From NCBI RefSeq assembly GCF_037892425.1, contig NZ_JBBKTT010000001.1, forward strand, positions 4,464,001 through 4,528,000: DNA of 64,000 nucleotides, written 5' to 3'. Under the pieces are notes generated by a model. That model did not search any database and was not told the origin of the DNA. It saw nothing but the letters and a program-made list of their open reading frames with translations. Origin of the DNA: Lacibacter sp. H375 (GTDB taxonomy: Bacteria > Bacteroidota > Bacteroidia > Chitinophagales > Chitinophagaceae). Shown here one piece after another: positions 16,366 to 26,797 of this stretch (the first letter of the stretch is position 1; each line of letters opens with the position of its first letter). The position numbers and the translations under genes were made by a program.

Positions 16366-18198
16366 ATGCATCCGCAAATAGCAACATTTTTAAAGTGTAT
16401 TGATCTCGAAGAGAACGAGCAGGCAAACCGTTACCAGCTTGATCAAGTGCATACATTAAAACAACTGAAAGCCGAAGGCCTTGCCTTACATCCCATTATT
16501 GTTACACGCAGAAGCTTTGGCTATGCAGATTATCCTGAAATAAGTTTCAAATTAAGTTTCCCACCTGAAGCAAATATGTTCAGGGATGGAGCAGCAATTG
16601 AATGTTTTATTTCGGGTGAAGAACCGGTGAAAGGAGTTTTATTAAATCTTGAGGGAAAGAATGGCGAGTTCCGTTTGTTTGCTCCTGACTTTCCTGATTG
16701 GATTGAAGACAATGGTGTAGGTATCAAACTCGCTCCTGATACACGCACAACGAGTATCATGAAAAAAACATTGCAGGGTTTGGAGAATAATAAACCGCTC
16801 TATAGTTTATTTGAACAGCTGCATAACACTTCAACTGCTACCCATTCAACAATTCAACAACATACCGCTAACATTCAATTCAGGAATAAGAAGCTGAATG
16901 AAAGTCAGCAGCAGGCAATTGCAAACATTATTGCCAATGAACAGCTTTGTATTGTGCATGGCCCTCCCGGTACCGGCAAAACAACCACACTTATTGAAGC
17001 TATTGTACAATTGGTGCAGCAAGGTGAAAAAGTTTTGGTATCGGCACCAAGCAATACTGCTGTTGATCATTTAGCAAAAGGATTATTGCAGCAAGGCATT
17101 AACCTGTTACGAGTAGGCAATACAAGTAAAGTGGATGAGCTGATCTATAAACATACGCCTGAAGGCAAACTCAATAACAGCAGCGCATTAAAAGAGATCA
17201 AGCAACTAAAAATCCGTGCCGAAGAATTCAGGAAGATGGCACTGAAATACAAACGGAGTTTTGGAAAGTCTGAACGTGAACAACGAAGCCTGTTATTTAA
17301 AGAAGTAAAAAATATACGAACTGAAATAAAAAAACTGCAGCATTATAACGAAGAAAAATTATTTGCAGAAGCACAAGTGATTGCAGGAACGCCTATTGGA
17401 TTGTATGATGCTGATCTGAAACAATCATTTCACACGCTGGTAATCGATGAAGCAGGGCAATGTATTGAGCCATTGGCCTGGTGCATTTTCCCAATGGCCG
17501 AAAAGATCGTATTGGCGGGTGATCATTGGCAGTTACCTCCTACTGTGTTGAGTAATGAAGCAGCAGTGCTTGGCTTCAATCGATCAGTTTTAGAAGCAGC
17601 TATTGAAAAGACAGCAGCAGTTTCGTTGCTGAATATTCAATACCGTATGCGCAAAGCCATTGCAGGTTTCAGCAGCAGTTATTTTTATAAGGACCTTTTG
17701 CATACTGCTGAGCATTTGCAAAACACCGGAGTACATTTAACATTCATTGATACCGCAGGTTCAGGTTATAATGAAACACATGGACCGGATGGTGTGAGTT
17801 TACAAAATGAAGGCGAGCTAAACATTGTTCGTCAATTATTGGAACAGGAACAGTTCGATCCCGTTCATACTGCTTTTATTTCACCTTATTCGGGTCAAGT
17901 GTTGGCTGCAAAAGAACAATTGCCAAATGGCATGCGCATCAGCACTATTGACAGCTTCCAGGGGCAGGAAAAAGAAAACATTATTGTATCATTAGTACGA
18001 AGTAATGAAGATGGCGTTATTGGCTTCTTAAAAGATTACCGTCGTATGAATGTGGCAATGACAAGAGCCAAGGAAAAACTCTTTGTGATTGGTGATAGTG
18101 CAACCATAGGTGCAGATACATTTTACGGAGCATTCTTAACTTATGTGGAGCAACACGGCACTTACAGAACAGTGTGGGAATTTGAAATACAGATCTGA
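16366..18198 (+). CDS. superfamily 1 helicase, Upf1/SMUBP2-like
   Basis: From ATG 16366 (610 residues; an upstream ATG at 16327 overlaps the GH20 gene) this is a UvrD/Upf1-clade helicase. Motifs: N-terminal OB-like region with 'AIECFISGEEPVKGVLLN'; Walker A GPPGTGKT (199-206); Ia SAPSNTAVD (226-234); coiled-coil-like insertion (270-335); motif II DEAG (361-364); III GDHWQLPP (385-392); IV/V QYRM, TIDSFQGQE; VI NVAMTRAK. IGHMBP2-type proteins unwind RNA or DNA 5'-3'. It is cytoplasmic. The stop codon directly abuts that of the convergent gene at 18199. Confidence 0.92.
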   Translation: MHPQIATFLKCIDLEENEQANRYQLDQVHTLKQLKAEGLALHPIIVTRRSFGYADYPEISFKLSFPPEANMFRDGAAIECFISGEEPVKGVLLNLEGKNGEFRLFAPDFPDWIEDNGVGIKLAPDTRTTSIMKKTLQGLENNKPLYSLFEQLHNTSTATHSTIQQHTANIQFRNKKLNESQQQAIANIIANEQLCIVHGPPGTGKTTTLIEAIVQLVQQGEKVLVSAPSNTAVDHLAKGLLQQGINLLRVGNTSKVDELIYKHTPEGKLNNSSALKEIKQLKIRAEEFRKMALKYKRSFGKSEREQRSLLFKEVKNIRTEIKKLQHYNEEKLFAEAQVIAGTPIGLYDADLKQSFHTLVIDEAGQCIEPLAWCIFPMAEKIVLAGDHWQLPPTVLSNEAAVLGFNRSVLEAAIEKTAAVSLLNIQYRMRKAIAGFSSSYFYKDLLHTAEHLQNTGVHLTFIDTAGSGYNETHGPDGVSLQNEGELNIVRQLLEQEQFDPVHTAFISPYSGQVLAAKEQLPNGMRISTIDSFQGQEKENIIVSLVRSNEDGVIGFLKDYRRMNVAMTRAKEKLFVIGDSATIGADTFYGAFLTYVEQHGTYRTVWEFEIQI

Positions 18199-18678
18199 TC
18201 AGTTCCCCTCAAGCTTTTTCACTGCTTTTATATAATCGTATTGCAGATCTTCATGCATTGATGCAATGGCTTTATTGATCTTCTTCAATTGCGCTTTGTA
18301 TATATTGCTGATGATAGTATTGCTGTTAATTGCAGTACCAAGCTCATTTATTCTGGTGCATAAATGAATCAGCACTTCGGCTTCTACTGTTTCATTGCCG
18401 CTGTAACGAATATATTTGGCAGCAGTCCTTGCGATTTTTCGTAGCGTCTTCTTTACAAAATACACGTTGCTTTTATTGATCTCTTCAAACATCTCATCTA
18501 CTTCTTCATTCACATGTTTGATGTATAAAGCAGTATCATCAGCTTCAAATAAAAGATAAGTAAGTAATTCTTTGTTCTCTTTTTTGAAACGTGCCAGCCG
18601 CAAACAAAGCTCTGTTACTTTTGCTTGCGGCAGATTTACTAACTCCTGTTTAATTTCCTGTACTGTTGCTGCTTTCAT
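18199..18678 (-). CDS. conserved hypothetical all-helical protein
   Basis: This 159-residue soluble protein is strongly helical (KQELVNLPQAKVTELCLRLA, residues about 10-29; EVDEMFEEINKS; KKTLRKIARTAAKYIRYS). It has no signal peptide and no recognised motif. The sequence 'LTYLLFEADD' followed by a Tyr-Ile-Lys run is distinctive. It starts 2 nt after the stop of the FKBP gene on the same strand, so the two are translationally close-coupled, and it ends against the helicase stop with no spacer. The function is unknown. Confidence 0.8.
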   Translation of the reverse strand: MKAATVQEIKQELVNLPQAKVTELCLRLARFKKENKELLTYLLFEADDTALYIKHVNEEVDEMFEEINKSNVYFVKKTLRKIARTAAKYIRYSGNETVEAEVLIHLCTRINELGTAINSNTIISNIYKAQLKKINKAIASMHEDLQYDYIKAVKKLEGN

Positions 18679-18680
18679 AA

Positions 18681-19706
18681 CTATAACTGCGGTTTTACGT
18701 CAACCACTTCAACTTCAAACACTAGCGGGCTATTGGGTGGAATTTTTGCAGCTCTTGTGCGAATGGAATATGCAAGACCTGATGGTATCACTATTTTGAT
18801 CTTTCCCCCCACTTTGCAGTAAGGTACAGCCAGCTGCCAGCCACGGATCAAGCGGCTTAGAGGGAACGTTGCAGTCTTATCTTTTGTTTGATCGAATACT
18901 GAACCATCTTCAAGTAAATAACCTTTGTAGTAAACCACCACTGTGTCTGTCACTAAAACGTTACGCCCTGTGCCTTCTTTCATGATTGTGTAATAAACAT
19001 CATTCCCCTTGAGTTTTGCATCTGTCTTACCTGATGTGATGGCCTGTTGAATAAGCTGTTCATCAATTGCTGCCTGCTGCACACTGTCAATACTGGAGAA
19101 TGGTGCTAGTACTGGTGCTTTAGCAGCTGTTGCAGATAATTCAACGAATGAGCCATTGCCCCGTTGTACCCAAACCTGCGGAATACTCAAAGCTGTTGGT
19201 TGTTTTTTAGTATTTGAAATAAAAGTTAAGGCTGATTTTAAAGCACCCCATGTGCCATTTATTTTACAGGTACCGATCAGCTTCCATTTATTTTGTTTGG
19301 AATAATAAACATACCCTGAGTACAGTGTGAAGTTTGCAGCAGAGTCACTTGCCGTAGCAAGATATAGTTGTACAACTTCGTTTACCGGAAGATCATATTC
19401 CCATTCCAGTTCATCTTTATCGTCTTCTTCCACGTTAATTCCTTTTGCAACAACAATTGCGGTTTCAGGAAAACTCAATACGATCTCTTTTTCCTTCTTA
19501 TTTGCTTCAATAAATAATTTCACATCACCACTCTGTACACCTGCTTTTACTTCTTTTCGTGTGTTGATCTGTTGTGCGTTCACTTGTACAAGCAAACCAT
19601 TTGCCCTTAAACTATCAGCCAATGGAAATGTTTTATCCGCATTATTTTGCGCAGATACATTTGCGTTGAGAAAAATACTGATCGCAATAAATAAGAAGTA
19701 TTTCAT
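18681..19706 (-). CDS. secreted FKBP-type peptidyl-prolyl isomerase
   Basis: This 341-residue protein has a signal peptide (MKYFLFIAISIFLNANVSAQ). Residues about 21-215 are a lineage-specific region resembling DUF-type beta domains ('KWKLIGTCKINGTWGALKSA'). Residues about 240-338 are an FKBP domain: VVYYKGYLLEDGSVFDQT, a central 'SRLIRGWQLAVPYCKVGGKI' and 'KIVIPSGLAYSIR', 'PPNSPLVFEVEVVDV'. It catalyses prolyl cis-trans isomerisation in the periplasm; active-site aromatic residues (Tyr, Phe, Trp) are kept. The first gene of a two-gene operon with 18199. Confidence 0.92.
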   Translation of the reverse strand: MKYFLFIAISIFLNANVSAQNNADKTFPLADSLRANGLLVQVNAQQINTRKEVKAGVQSGDVKLFIEANKKEKEIVLSFPETAIVVAKGINVEEDDKDELEWEYDLPVNEVVQLYLATASDSAANFTLYSGYVYYSKQNKWKLIGTCKINGTWGALKSALTFISNTKKQPTALSIPQVWVQRGNGSFVELSATAAKAPVLAPFSSIDSVQQAAIDEQLIQQAITSGKTDAKLKGNDVYYTIMKEGTGRNVLVTDTVVVYYKGYLLEDGSVFDQTKDKTATFPLSRLIRGWQLAVPYCKVGGKIKIVIPSGLAYSIRTRAAKIPPNSPLVFEVEVVDVKPQL

Positions 19707-19825
19707 CTGTGCTTTGTTATTTTTTATTGTACCGATAGCTGTAACTCCAATAAATGAAATAATGCTTCAAACATACTAAAGCATCATCAATAAGAATAAA
19801 AAGAGATTGGCTGTGTGAAGAAATA

Positions 19826-21787
19826 TCAACGGATGATGGTGAGCATACCTTTACGGTTATAAATTTTCCCATCAATACCTATACCGCTGAACTGCCATAC
19901 ATATGCCCCGGGATTCTGTGGAATGCCTTTATACGTTCCATCCCAGCCAAGACTACCAACAGGCCAGTCGAACAGTTCCATGCCCCAACGATTAAATACT
20001 TTAAACGAGTAGATCGTTTTGATACCGTCCGTTACGGGATAAAAACGATCGTTTAAATTATCATTATTAGGCGTAAACACATTGGGTACGTACACCGTTA
20101 CTTCTTTAATTGTTTTCACAAGCTGAGTATCTATAGTAACGCATCCTACTCTTGTGATCATTCGTATTTGATATAACTGATCGCCAATGTTATCCCGCTC
20201 AAAAACCGGAGAGCTTGTGTCAGCATTATTCAGATAAATCGGCGGCAGCCATGCTACTTCTATACCAATCGGCCTCGATTGCAATGGAAGTGCTGTATTT
20301 TGAAACGTATATTGTATTGGATAGGTTTGCCCGGGCACGGGATCTTCAATTGTTACAGAAACACTCCGTGTATTTAATGCACATCCATCAGCATTTTTTA
20401 CAACAGCATAATAGCTGCCCGATTTTGTTAAGCGCAATCGGTTTTGATTTGCACCTGATAATATAATACCATCTCTGAACCACTGCACATTCACATCCGG
20501 CGAAACAATCAATACTGCACTATCAGATGCCGACGTACTGCAAAACATTGTTGAACCGAGGAATTGCAAAGTGGTATCAGGCGAGGTAGAAGTAACAAAA
20601 ACAGTATCCCTTTTAAAACATCCGCCACCTCCACTAAACACGGTAACTACATATTGCGTGGAAAATGCCGGCGTTGCAAATGGGTTGGCAATGTTTGGAT
20701 TGGATAAACCCGTTGCCGGCGACCAACGGTAAGTCAAACCCGGTTTTGGATTTTCCCCTATAAGTATAGGGACAGAACCACAGTAAACCGTATCGGACCC
20801 TGCATTGGCTTTTAATGTAAGCGTATCAACCAATCTCGCATATAAAGTATCCTTACAGCCATATCCATTAAATGGTGTTACTTCAACAGCAAGTAATGAA
20901 CCTGTCGGGAATGGCGGACGTAATACTAAATACTGGCTGCTACCTAACAATTGTGAAAAGTTACTGTTGAACCACTTGTAATCCTGGAAACCGAATGGCG
21001 CAACTACATTCACGAGTGTATCATTAGGGCAGTATGTAGCTCCTGTAAACTCGCCGGTACATTCTGTATTAACATCAATGTATGCATAACCAAAATGACG
21101 AACAAAAGTACAATCAGCTGTTTTGAAAAATAAGCGAATGGTTTTACCAGCCTGCCCATTTAAGTTGATGGTTACAGCCGTCCAGTCTTTAACCCAAACT
21201 GGTGTGTTTTCATTTGCTCTTACAGGTGCTTCAAAAAAACCTGGAAGTCCACTACCAAATGGAATAAATTCAAACGATGAACATTCGATCACTTTATTGT
21301 CCGATACATTCAAGACTTCAATTTCAAGACGTGGCTGTTCTTCTATGCGATGATTTGGTCCTTCAAATACTACTGCATAATGATAGGTAATTGAATAATT
21401 GTTCATGTTGGCAGGAATCGTAAACTCATAGGCGAGTCCTTCTGCCTGTGCGCCCCCCATTGTATTTCCTAATTTAACAGAGTAGCCGCTACCGTTAGGA
21501 CATACAACCGGAAATCCTCCAAACATATCTCGATCTGTTGCATTAAGAGATCTGCTGAACATTTCATGCTGTCCACCACCCGGAAATCCGTTAGGCGATA
21601 ATGTGATCGTATTGGTGCCACTTCCTGCAGATACTGAGCCAGTGTACGCAGTCCAGTTAGCAAAATCACCTCGTTCAAAATCTATATTCGGGGGACAAAT
21701 TTGTGCGTTGGAAGATAAACATAGAAACAAGCCGGTAAGCACTGTTACCATATGTGTACGAATAGTTCCATGTTGATGAATCTTCAT
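19826..21787 (-). CDS. secreted protein with T9SS type B sorting domain
   Basis: From ATG 21787 (653 residues) the protein begins with a signal peptide ending LFLCLSSNAQ. Residues about 20-230 look like a lectin-like or jelly-roll domain (CPPNIDFERGDFANWTAYTG, 'RLEIEVLNVSDNKVIECSSF'). Then come Ig-like/PKD-like modules, and finally a gliding-motility-associated C-terminal domain (VPNVFTPNNDNLND, FKVFNRWGMELFDW, GAYVWQFSG), which is the type B signal recognised by T9SS. It is expected to be cell-surface anchored or released, perhaps as an adhesin. An upstream start at 21811 is possible but would lengthen the signal. Confidence 0.92.
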   Translation of the reverse strand: MKIHQHGTIRTHMVTVLTGLFLCLSSNAQICPPNIDFERGDFANWTAYTGSVSAGSGTNTITLSPNGFPGGGQHEMFSRSLNATDRDMFGGFPVVCPNGSGYSVKLGNTMGGAQAEGLAYEFTIPANMNNYSITYHYAVVFEGPNHRIEEQPRLEIEVLNVSDNKVIECSSFEFIPFGSGLPGFFEAPVRANENTPVWVKDWTAVTINLNGQAGKTIRLFFKTADCTFVRHFGYAYIDVNTECTGEFTGATYCPNDTLVNVVAPFGFQDYKWFNSNFSQLLGSSQYLVLRPPFPTGSLLAVEVTPFNGYGCKDTLYARLVDTLTLKANAGSDTVYCGSVPILIGENPKPGLTYRWSPATGLSNPNIANPFATPAFSTQYVVTVFSGGGGCFKRDTVFVTSTSPDTTLQFLGSTMFCSTSASDSAVLIVSPDVNVQWFRDGIILSGANQNRLRLTKSGSYYAVVKNADGCALNTRSVSVTIEDPVPGQTYPIQYTFQNTALPLQSRPIGIEVAWLPPIYLNNADTSSPVFERDNIGDQLYQIRMITRVGCVTIDTQLVKTIKEVTVYVPNVFTPNNDNLNDRFYPVTDGIKTIYSFKVFNRWGMELFDWPVGSLGWDGTYKGIPQNPGAYVWQFSGIGIDGKIYNRKGMLTIIR

Positions 21788-21914
21788 AATGTAAACCCAG
21801 GCAAACAACACTAACCCCGGCTTACTAATTTACCAAAAAAACAAACCCATAGTATATGAATTTTAAAATGTTGAATGTTTGGACAATGATTTTAACGAAA
21901 AAACCGACAAGACA

Positions 21915-21943
21915 AACAAAAGCCGGTCAATTAATATTGACCG
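21915..21943 (-). terminator. terminator of the S9 peptidase gene
   Basis: CGGTCAAT (21924-21931) pairs with ATTGACCG (21936-21943) across the loop TAAT. On the minus strand it is followed by GGCTTTTGTTTGT, a T-rich tail. It lies 27 nt past the stop at 21971. Confidence 0.75.
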
Positions 21944-21970
21944 CCTTTCAATTCTATGACAATTGTATGC

Positions 21971-24475
21971 TTATTTGCCGGGATCGCCACGCTCAATTTC
22001 ACGGTTCATTTCTTCCATATCTACCGGCTGCGAATCATCGCCTAACAAGTAACGGCAGAAATAATCGCACATTTTCCAGAAGAAATATTCAGTCATTGTT
22101 CCATAACCATGACGCTGACCAGGCAATACAACAAGTTCGAAACGTTTATTCGCTTTGATCAATGCATTTGCCATGCGGATAGTATTAGCAGGGTGTACGT
22201 TATTATCAATATCACCATGACTCAACATCAAACGTCCTTTCAGGTTCTTCGCTAATTCGGGATTACGCTCAATTGAATAAACAAAGCTGGTATCACCTTT
22301 ATCACTCACCTGTTCTTTTACACCGTGATGTTTCTCACTCCACCAACGGTTGTAAATATTATTCTCATGGTTACCTGCGCTGCTTACTGCCACCTTAAAG
22401 AAATCAGGATATACCAACATCGCTGCAGTACTCATAAAACCACCACCACTATGCCCATGAATACCCACTTTACTTGCATCAATAAATTTATGACGATAGC
22501 TTAGTTGTTCGATCGCTGCTTTTTTATCAGCCAAACCATAATCACGCAGGTTGCCATAGCCATAGTTATGATACCATTTACTGCGTGATGGATGACCACC
22601 ACGATTACCAACTGTGATCACCACAAAACCTAATTGCGCCAGACGATCAACACGATCCATACCACGACCAAAGGCTTTGTTAACCGCTTCTGTTTGAGGA
22701 CCCGGATAAACATATTCGATGATGGGATATGTTTTTGTGCTATCGAAATCAAATGGCTTGTACATGACACCATACAGATCAGTAATACCATCTGCTGCTT
22801 TCACTTTAAATGGTTCCGGGAATTTATATCCAGCTTCAAGCAAACCGCTCATATCTGTTTTTTCCAGTTCCATAATAGTTCGGCCGTTATTATCCTGCAA
22901 CAACGAAACCGGCACAGTGTTCACACGTGAATAAGTATTTACAAAGTAGCGGATGTTGTCATCCATACTTGCATTGTTATCATAACCGGCACGTGTAAGT
23001 AATTTCAAACCTGTACCATCGAAATTGATACGATACAGATGCAGATAGTATGGATCTTCATTTGGTTCACGACCATTGGCCGTGAAATACAATACACGAT
23101 TCTTTTCATCAATACTTTCGATATCCTCGCAATGGAAAGCACCACTGGTAATCTGGTTTTTGAGTTTGCCATTTTCATCATACAAATAAAAATGTGCCCA
23201 GCCATCACGCTCACTCCATTCAATTAATTCTTTACCCGCATTTATCAACCCAAGTCTGCGATTTTCAACATAAGTGTTCATGCGCTCTTCGATCAACGGA
23301 GTAACAGACCCGCTGCTTACATTTACAGCACATGCGTCAATACGTTTCAGATCACGACTTGTACGTGACATGTAAAACTTCTCGTTGGTGCCATGCCAGA
23401 TAGTAGCACGGTTTTCTTCATCACGTTGACTTTGCTTTAAAGGAGAAGACCATACAGCGATCTCCTGGTCTTTAAATGCAGCCGCATTAATTTTCTTTGA
23501 TGTTTTACTTTCAAAATTGAAAATATAAAGCTCACGTATAGGCGCTTCTTTTTCGCCGGGCATCTGGTACTTGTAGGTTTCAAGTGTAGGACGTGGTTCT
23601 GCAATGTTGTTGATTACCCAGAGATCTTTTACTTTTCGATTATCAGTACGTGTAAGTACAAAATGTTTACCATCCGGACTCCACATCACAAACACTGATT
23701 TGCGCTTATCCTTATTTTTTTCCTTGTCTACATTGGTTTCATTACCGAAACCACCACCATAACCGTAATCTTCAACACCATCAGTTGTTAACTGGTACTC
23801 AACAATGGTACTGTCTTCTTCTTTGATCTGTGCTTTACGGTAGTTTGCACTATCCATATAATACAGGTTATGTTTTTTAGAGAAGAGAACATATTTTTTA
23901 TCGGGCGAGAACGAGGCCCACATTAATCGGTCTTTCGGTTTTTGATAATCCTTCAGTTCAGTTAATACCGCTGTGTTGAGATTGTATTCAAAATAGAATA
24001 TTTTTTTCTCTGTTGCTGCAGGTGCTCCCGGACGGGCTCCACCTCTTCCACCTGTACGTGCTGCAGCAGTATCTTTCTTTACTTCATCAATGGTACTCTT
24101 GATTTCAAACGTAATACTGTTTTCATCTTTTGTGAATTTCAGTTTTTCAATTGGCAAGTGTTGTGCATCAAATGGATCTTTTACAATCTTCGTGATCTCT
24201 GCTGCAAGCTTTGCATGATCGAACATGGCACGTTTGCTACCCTTTGTTGCATCAACAATGTACCAGGTCTTTCCTTCACGTGTTTCGTACACATACCAGA
24301 AACGATCAGTGAGTTTCAGCCAATGCGGATCAACCGACGTGCTGAATAACATTTTATTAATTTTCTCTGGTGAAAAACGGGCAGCTAAAGCGTAATTGCC
24401 TTTTTTAGCAGCCGGCTGCTGTGCAAACAATGCAACAGACAGAAACATCATAATGATGCTGACAAAAATTCTCAT
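21971..24475 (-). CDS. S9-family prolyl oligopeptidase (DPP-IV-like)
   Basis: From ATG 24475 (834 residues) there is a signal peptide (MRIFVSIIMMFLSVALFAQQ). An N-terminal beta-propeller (DPPIV_N; for example 'FWYVYETREGKTWYIVDATK', 'FVMWSPDGKHFVLTRTDN') precedes an alpha/beta hydrolase domain with nucleophile motif GIHGHSGGGFM, Asp in DIDNNVHP and His in GQRHGYG, in the order Ser-Asp-His. A low-complexity GGRGGARPGAPAA insert lies near residue 145. It cleaves dipeptides or short peptides after proline-like residues in the periplasm. The frame from 24547 adds a region without signal-peptide character. Confidence 0.94.
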   Translation of the reverse strand: MRIFVSIIMMFLSVALFAQQPAAKKGNYALAARFSPEKINKMLFSTSVDPHWLKLTDRFWYVYETREGKTWYIVDATKGSKRAMFDHAKLAAEITKIVKDPFDAQHLPIEKLKFTKDENSITFEIKSTIDEVKKDTAAARTGGRGGARPGAPAATEKKIFYFEYNLNTAVLTELKDYQKPKDRLMWASFSPDKKYVLFSKKHNLYYMDSANYRKAQIKEEDSTIVEYQLTTDGVEDYGYGGGFGNETNVDKEKNKDKRKSVFVMWSPDGKHFVLTRTDNRKVKDLWVINNIAEPRPTLETYKYQMPGEKEAPIRELYIFNFESKTSKKINAAAFKDQEIAVWSSPLKQSQRDEENRATIWHGTNEKFYMSRTSRDLKRIDACAVNVSSGSVTPLIEERMNTYVENRRLGLINAGKELIEWSERDGWAHFYLYDENGKLKNQITSGAFHCEDIESIDEKNRVLYFTANGREPNEDPYYLHLYRINFDGTGLKLLTRAGYDNNASMDDNIRYFVNTYSRVNTVPVSLLQDNNGRTIMELEKTDMSGLLEAGYKFPEPFKVKAADGITDLYGVMYKPFDFDSTKTYPIIEYVYPGPQTEAVNKAFGRGMDRVDRLAQLGFVVITVGNRGGHPSRSKWYHNYGYGNLRDYGLADKKAAIEQLSYRHKFIDASKVGIHGHSGGGFMSTAAMLVYPDFFKVAVSSAGNHENNIYNRWWSEKHHGVKEQVSDKGDTSFVYSIERNPELAKNLKGRLMLSHGDIDNNVHPANTIRMANALIKANKRFELVVLPGQRHGYGTMTEYFFWKMCDYFCRYLLGDDSQPVDMEEMNREIERGDPGK

Positions 24476-24684
24476 GCGTGGATGGTTTGTATTGAATTGG
24501 TATGAAGGACATGAAGCCCGGAAAGCTTTAAAGATAAGGGGCGTCATTAAACCAAAGCATTTCGGAAATATTAATTACATGAACGGTTGAGAAAAGCTAC
24601 CAGCTGCTGTATACGCAACTATGTAGTGAGAATCGGGATGATTCCATTGACTAATGACTCACAACTATCGGCTAACGGCTTTCT

Positions 24685-25395
24685 TTACAATCCTCGTGTC
24701 CAGATCTCATGAATGGGTTCACCACGGGAACTGAGGCCTGAGTGATGCCAGTTGTTACCTTCTACCTTTCCATCAAAACTTAACGACGCACCTACCCTTG
24801 TGCTGTCTCTTGAAAAGAATTCAATGTTCTCGGTATACTTGCCATTGACAAATGTGTAAGTGCCGCCGCCTGTTCCGAAGAATTCTTTGGTTTCTATATT
24901 AATGGCGATCCATTGAAAGCGTGTACCGGTCAGCAATTTAATTGTTCGTCTGGCCCCGGGTGTAATGGTTTGCATGTTACCATTGTTCATACGACCTGTA
25001 ATGAGCCAATGGCCTGCTAATTGACTTTTACTGTCATCGACTCGTTTATAAGTTTCGGTTGCCCCATTAACAATAAGCCCCAATGTTTTTTGACTGACCG
25101 ACATACTCATCGTTTCACTTGTACCTACAACATCTTTCTCTGCTGTATGAAAAAGGTATTTGATCGAAAGCTGGTTGCCCGCAACTGTATAGGAACCACC
25201 TTTTGTAAAACTGAAAACTTTGTGTGCTACATCATACTTTGTATAAGAATAATATCCATCCTGGAACAAGAGTGTAATTGTTGATAATCCATCCTGTCTG
25301 CTCCATGCACCTGTAATATTTGATTGTGCAGACATGCTAAAACTGTTCAGTAATGACAGTAGCAAAAGAAAAGCAATCGTTTTTATCTGTTTCAT
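24685..25395 (-). CDS. secreted protein with two lipocalin-like repeats
   Basis: The true start is ATG 25395 (236 residues); the longer frame begins with TTG. A signal peptide ends near FSMSAQS. The mature protein has two related halves of about 100 residues, each beginning G-x-W (GAWSRQDGLSTITLLFQDG and GHWLITGRMNNGN) and each containing a G-G-x-Y-T-V/F turn (GGSYTVAGNQL, GGGTYTFVNGKY). This looks like a duplicated lipocalin-like beta-barrel unit. No enzymatic motif was seen. It is 25 nt from the NamZ-like gene, so they are probably co-transcribed. Confidence 0.8.
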   Translation of the reverse strand: MKQIKTIAFLLLLSLLNSFSMSAQSNITGAWSRQDGLSTITLLFQDGYYSYTKYDVAHKVFSFTKGGSYTVAGNQLSIKYLFHTAEKDVVGTSETMSMSVSQKTLGLIVNGATETYKRVDDSKSQLAGHWLITGRMNNGNMQTITPGARRTIKLLTGTRFQWIAINIETKEFFGTGGGTYTFVNGKYTENIEFFSRDSTRVGASLSFDGKVEGNNWHHSGLSSRGEPIHEIWTRGL

Positions 25396-25420
25396 AACCT
25401 TCAATTAAATGAGTGAATGA

Positions 25421-26656
25421 CTATGGATATAGCAAGTATTTCTTGCGCATTGTTTTATACTTCGATAAGCCCGGCTCCCATGATGCATAAATTTCAGCAG
25501 CTGATTTCCCTGCGATGATCTGTTCTTTAAATTCTGCATTACCCACAAGCTTATTAATATCACCCATCTGGTTACTCTGTGACCGATCAAAGAATTTTGG
25601 TTTATCAGGAAAGGCAGCGTACAATTCTTTCATCCATTGTACATTAATTCGTTTTGTTTTACGCAGTTGATTGATATCATACTTACGCAGATCAAGCCCA
25701 AAACATTCTTTGTTCATATGCAATGGTGTTTCTGCCATTCCCTTTATTCCAACAGGTGTAAAAGAGAATTCATATTTCCCTTTCAACAACGGACTACCCA
25801 ATAATGTAAATGGAAAATAAGTACCACGACCATGATTGAGCGCCACACCTTCAAACAAACAAGTAGAAGGATATAGCATGATTGCCTGCTGCGTATTTAA
25901 GTTGGGCGATGGAGCAACAGGCAATGTATACTCCATATCGTGATTGTAATTCGCCACTTTTATGATCTTGAGTTTGCATTTCATTTTGTTGGGCAACCAA
26001 CCTTCCCCATTGATCATTTGTGCAAATTCAGCAATGGTCATGCCATGCGCAATAGGTATAGGGAACATGCCAATGCCTGATTTATATTTCATGTCAAGAA
26101 TTGGCCCATCAACCAAATATCCATTAGGATTTGGACGATCAAGTATCAACAACTCTTTGTTATTTTCAGCACATGCTTCCATGATATGGCTGAGTACATT
26201 AATGTATGTATAAAACCTGCAACCAACATCCTGTATGTCGAAGATCATCAGATCTACATTCGCCATATCCTCTTTTGATGGTTTACGTTTTGGACCGTAT
26301 AAAGAAATAACAGGGACGCCTGTTGCAGGATCTTTTTCATCTTTCACTTTCACACCGGCACTCGCTTTGCCTCTGAACCCATGTTCGGGGCCAAATACTT
26401 TTACAATATTTACACCTAATGAAACAAGACTATCAACCAAATGACGTTGGCCGATGATAGTGGTAGGATTCGCCAACACCGCAATACGTTTTCCTTTTAA
26501 GTAAGGAAGATATTTTTCAGTTTGATCTGCACCCGTGATTAATTGTTTTTGTTGGACTGGCTTTGCTTTTTTACTGTTTACACTTTGCAATAAAACCAGG
26601 CAAATAAAACCGGCGATCAAAAAATAAAATGACTTTGTTCTCATGATCAATTTCAT
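25421..26656 (-). CDS. DUF1343/NamZ-family exo-beta-N-acetylmuramidase
   Basis: This 411-residue secreted protein has a signal anchor near residues 8-26 (ATG 26644 is an alternative start four codons in). Family motifs are GKRIAVLANPTTIIGQRHLV, 'VFGPEHGFRGKASAG', 'SLYGPKRKPS', 'MIFDIQDVGCRFYTYINVL', then 'LDRPNPN' and 'FEGVALNHGRGTYFPFT'. NamZ enzymes remove N-acetylmuramic acid from the non-reducing end of muropeptide glycans for cell-wall recycling or scavenging. A GH20 hexosaminidase lies in the same window (14715) but not in the same operon. Upstream is a short TAGTTTAG element that could be a -7 box. Confidence 0.92.
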   Translation of the reverse strand: MKLIMRTKSFYFLIAGFICLVLLQSVNSKKAKPVQQKQLITGADQTEKYLPYLKGKRIAVLANPTTIIGQRHLVDSLVSLGVNIVKVFGPEHGFRGKASAGVKVKDEKDPATGVPVISLYGPKRKPSKEDMANVDLMIFDIQDVGCRFYTYINVLSHIMEACAENNKELLILDRPNPNGYLVDGPILDMKYKSGIGMFPIPIAHGMTIAEFAQMINGEGWLPNKMKCKLKIIKVANYNHDMEYTLPVAPSPNLNTQQAIMLYPSTCLFEGVALNHGRGTYFPFTLLGSPLLKGKYEFSFTPVGIKGMAETPLHMNKECFGLDLRKYDINQLRKTKRINVQWMKELYAAFPDKPKFFDRSQSNQMGDINKLVGNAEFKEQIIAGKSAAEIYASWEPGLSKYKTMRKKYLLYP

Positions 26657-26797
26657 ATTGCTAAACTATAGCATTTGTTCAAAGACACATTACCACTTAA
26701 AAAAGAAAACTCAGCTTTTTTTTGTAATTTAACACTAACCATAGCTAATGTTTAATGCTACGGAGATATGTGTTAATTTTTATGTAATGCATAAGTT

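Noticed and set aside
18190-18205. Possible gene fusion or frameshift at 18.2 kb
   Set aside because: The helicase stop (18196-18198) directly abuts the stop of the convergent gene; both proteins end naturally.
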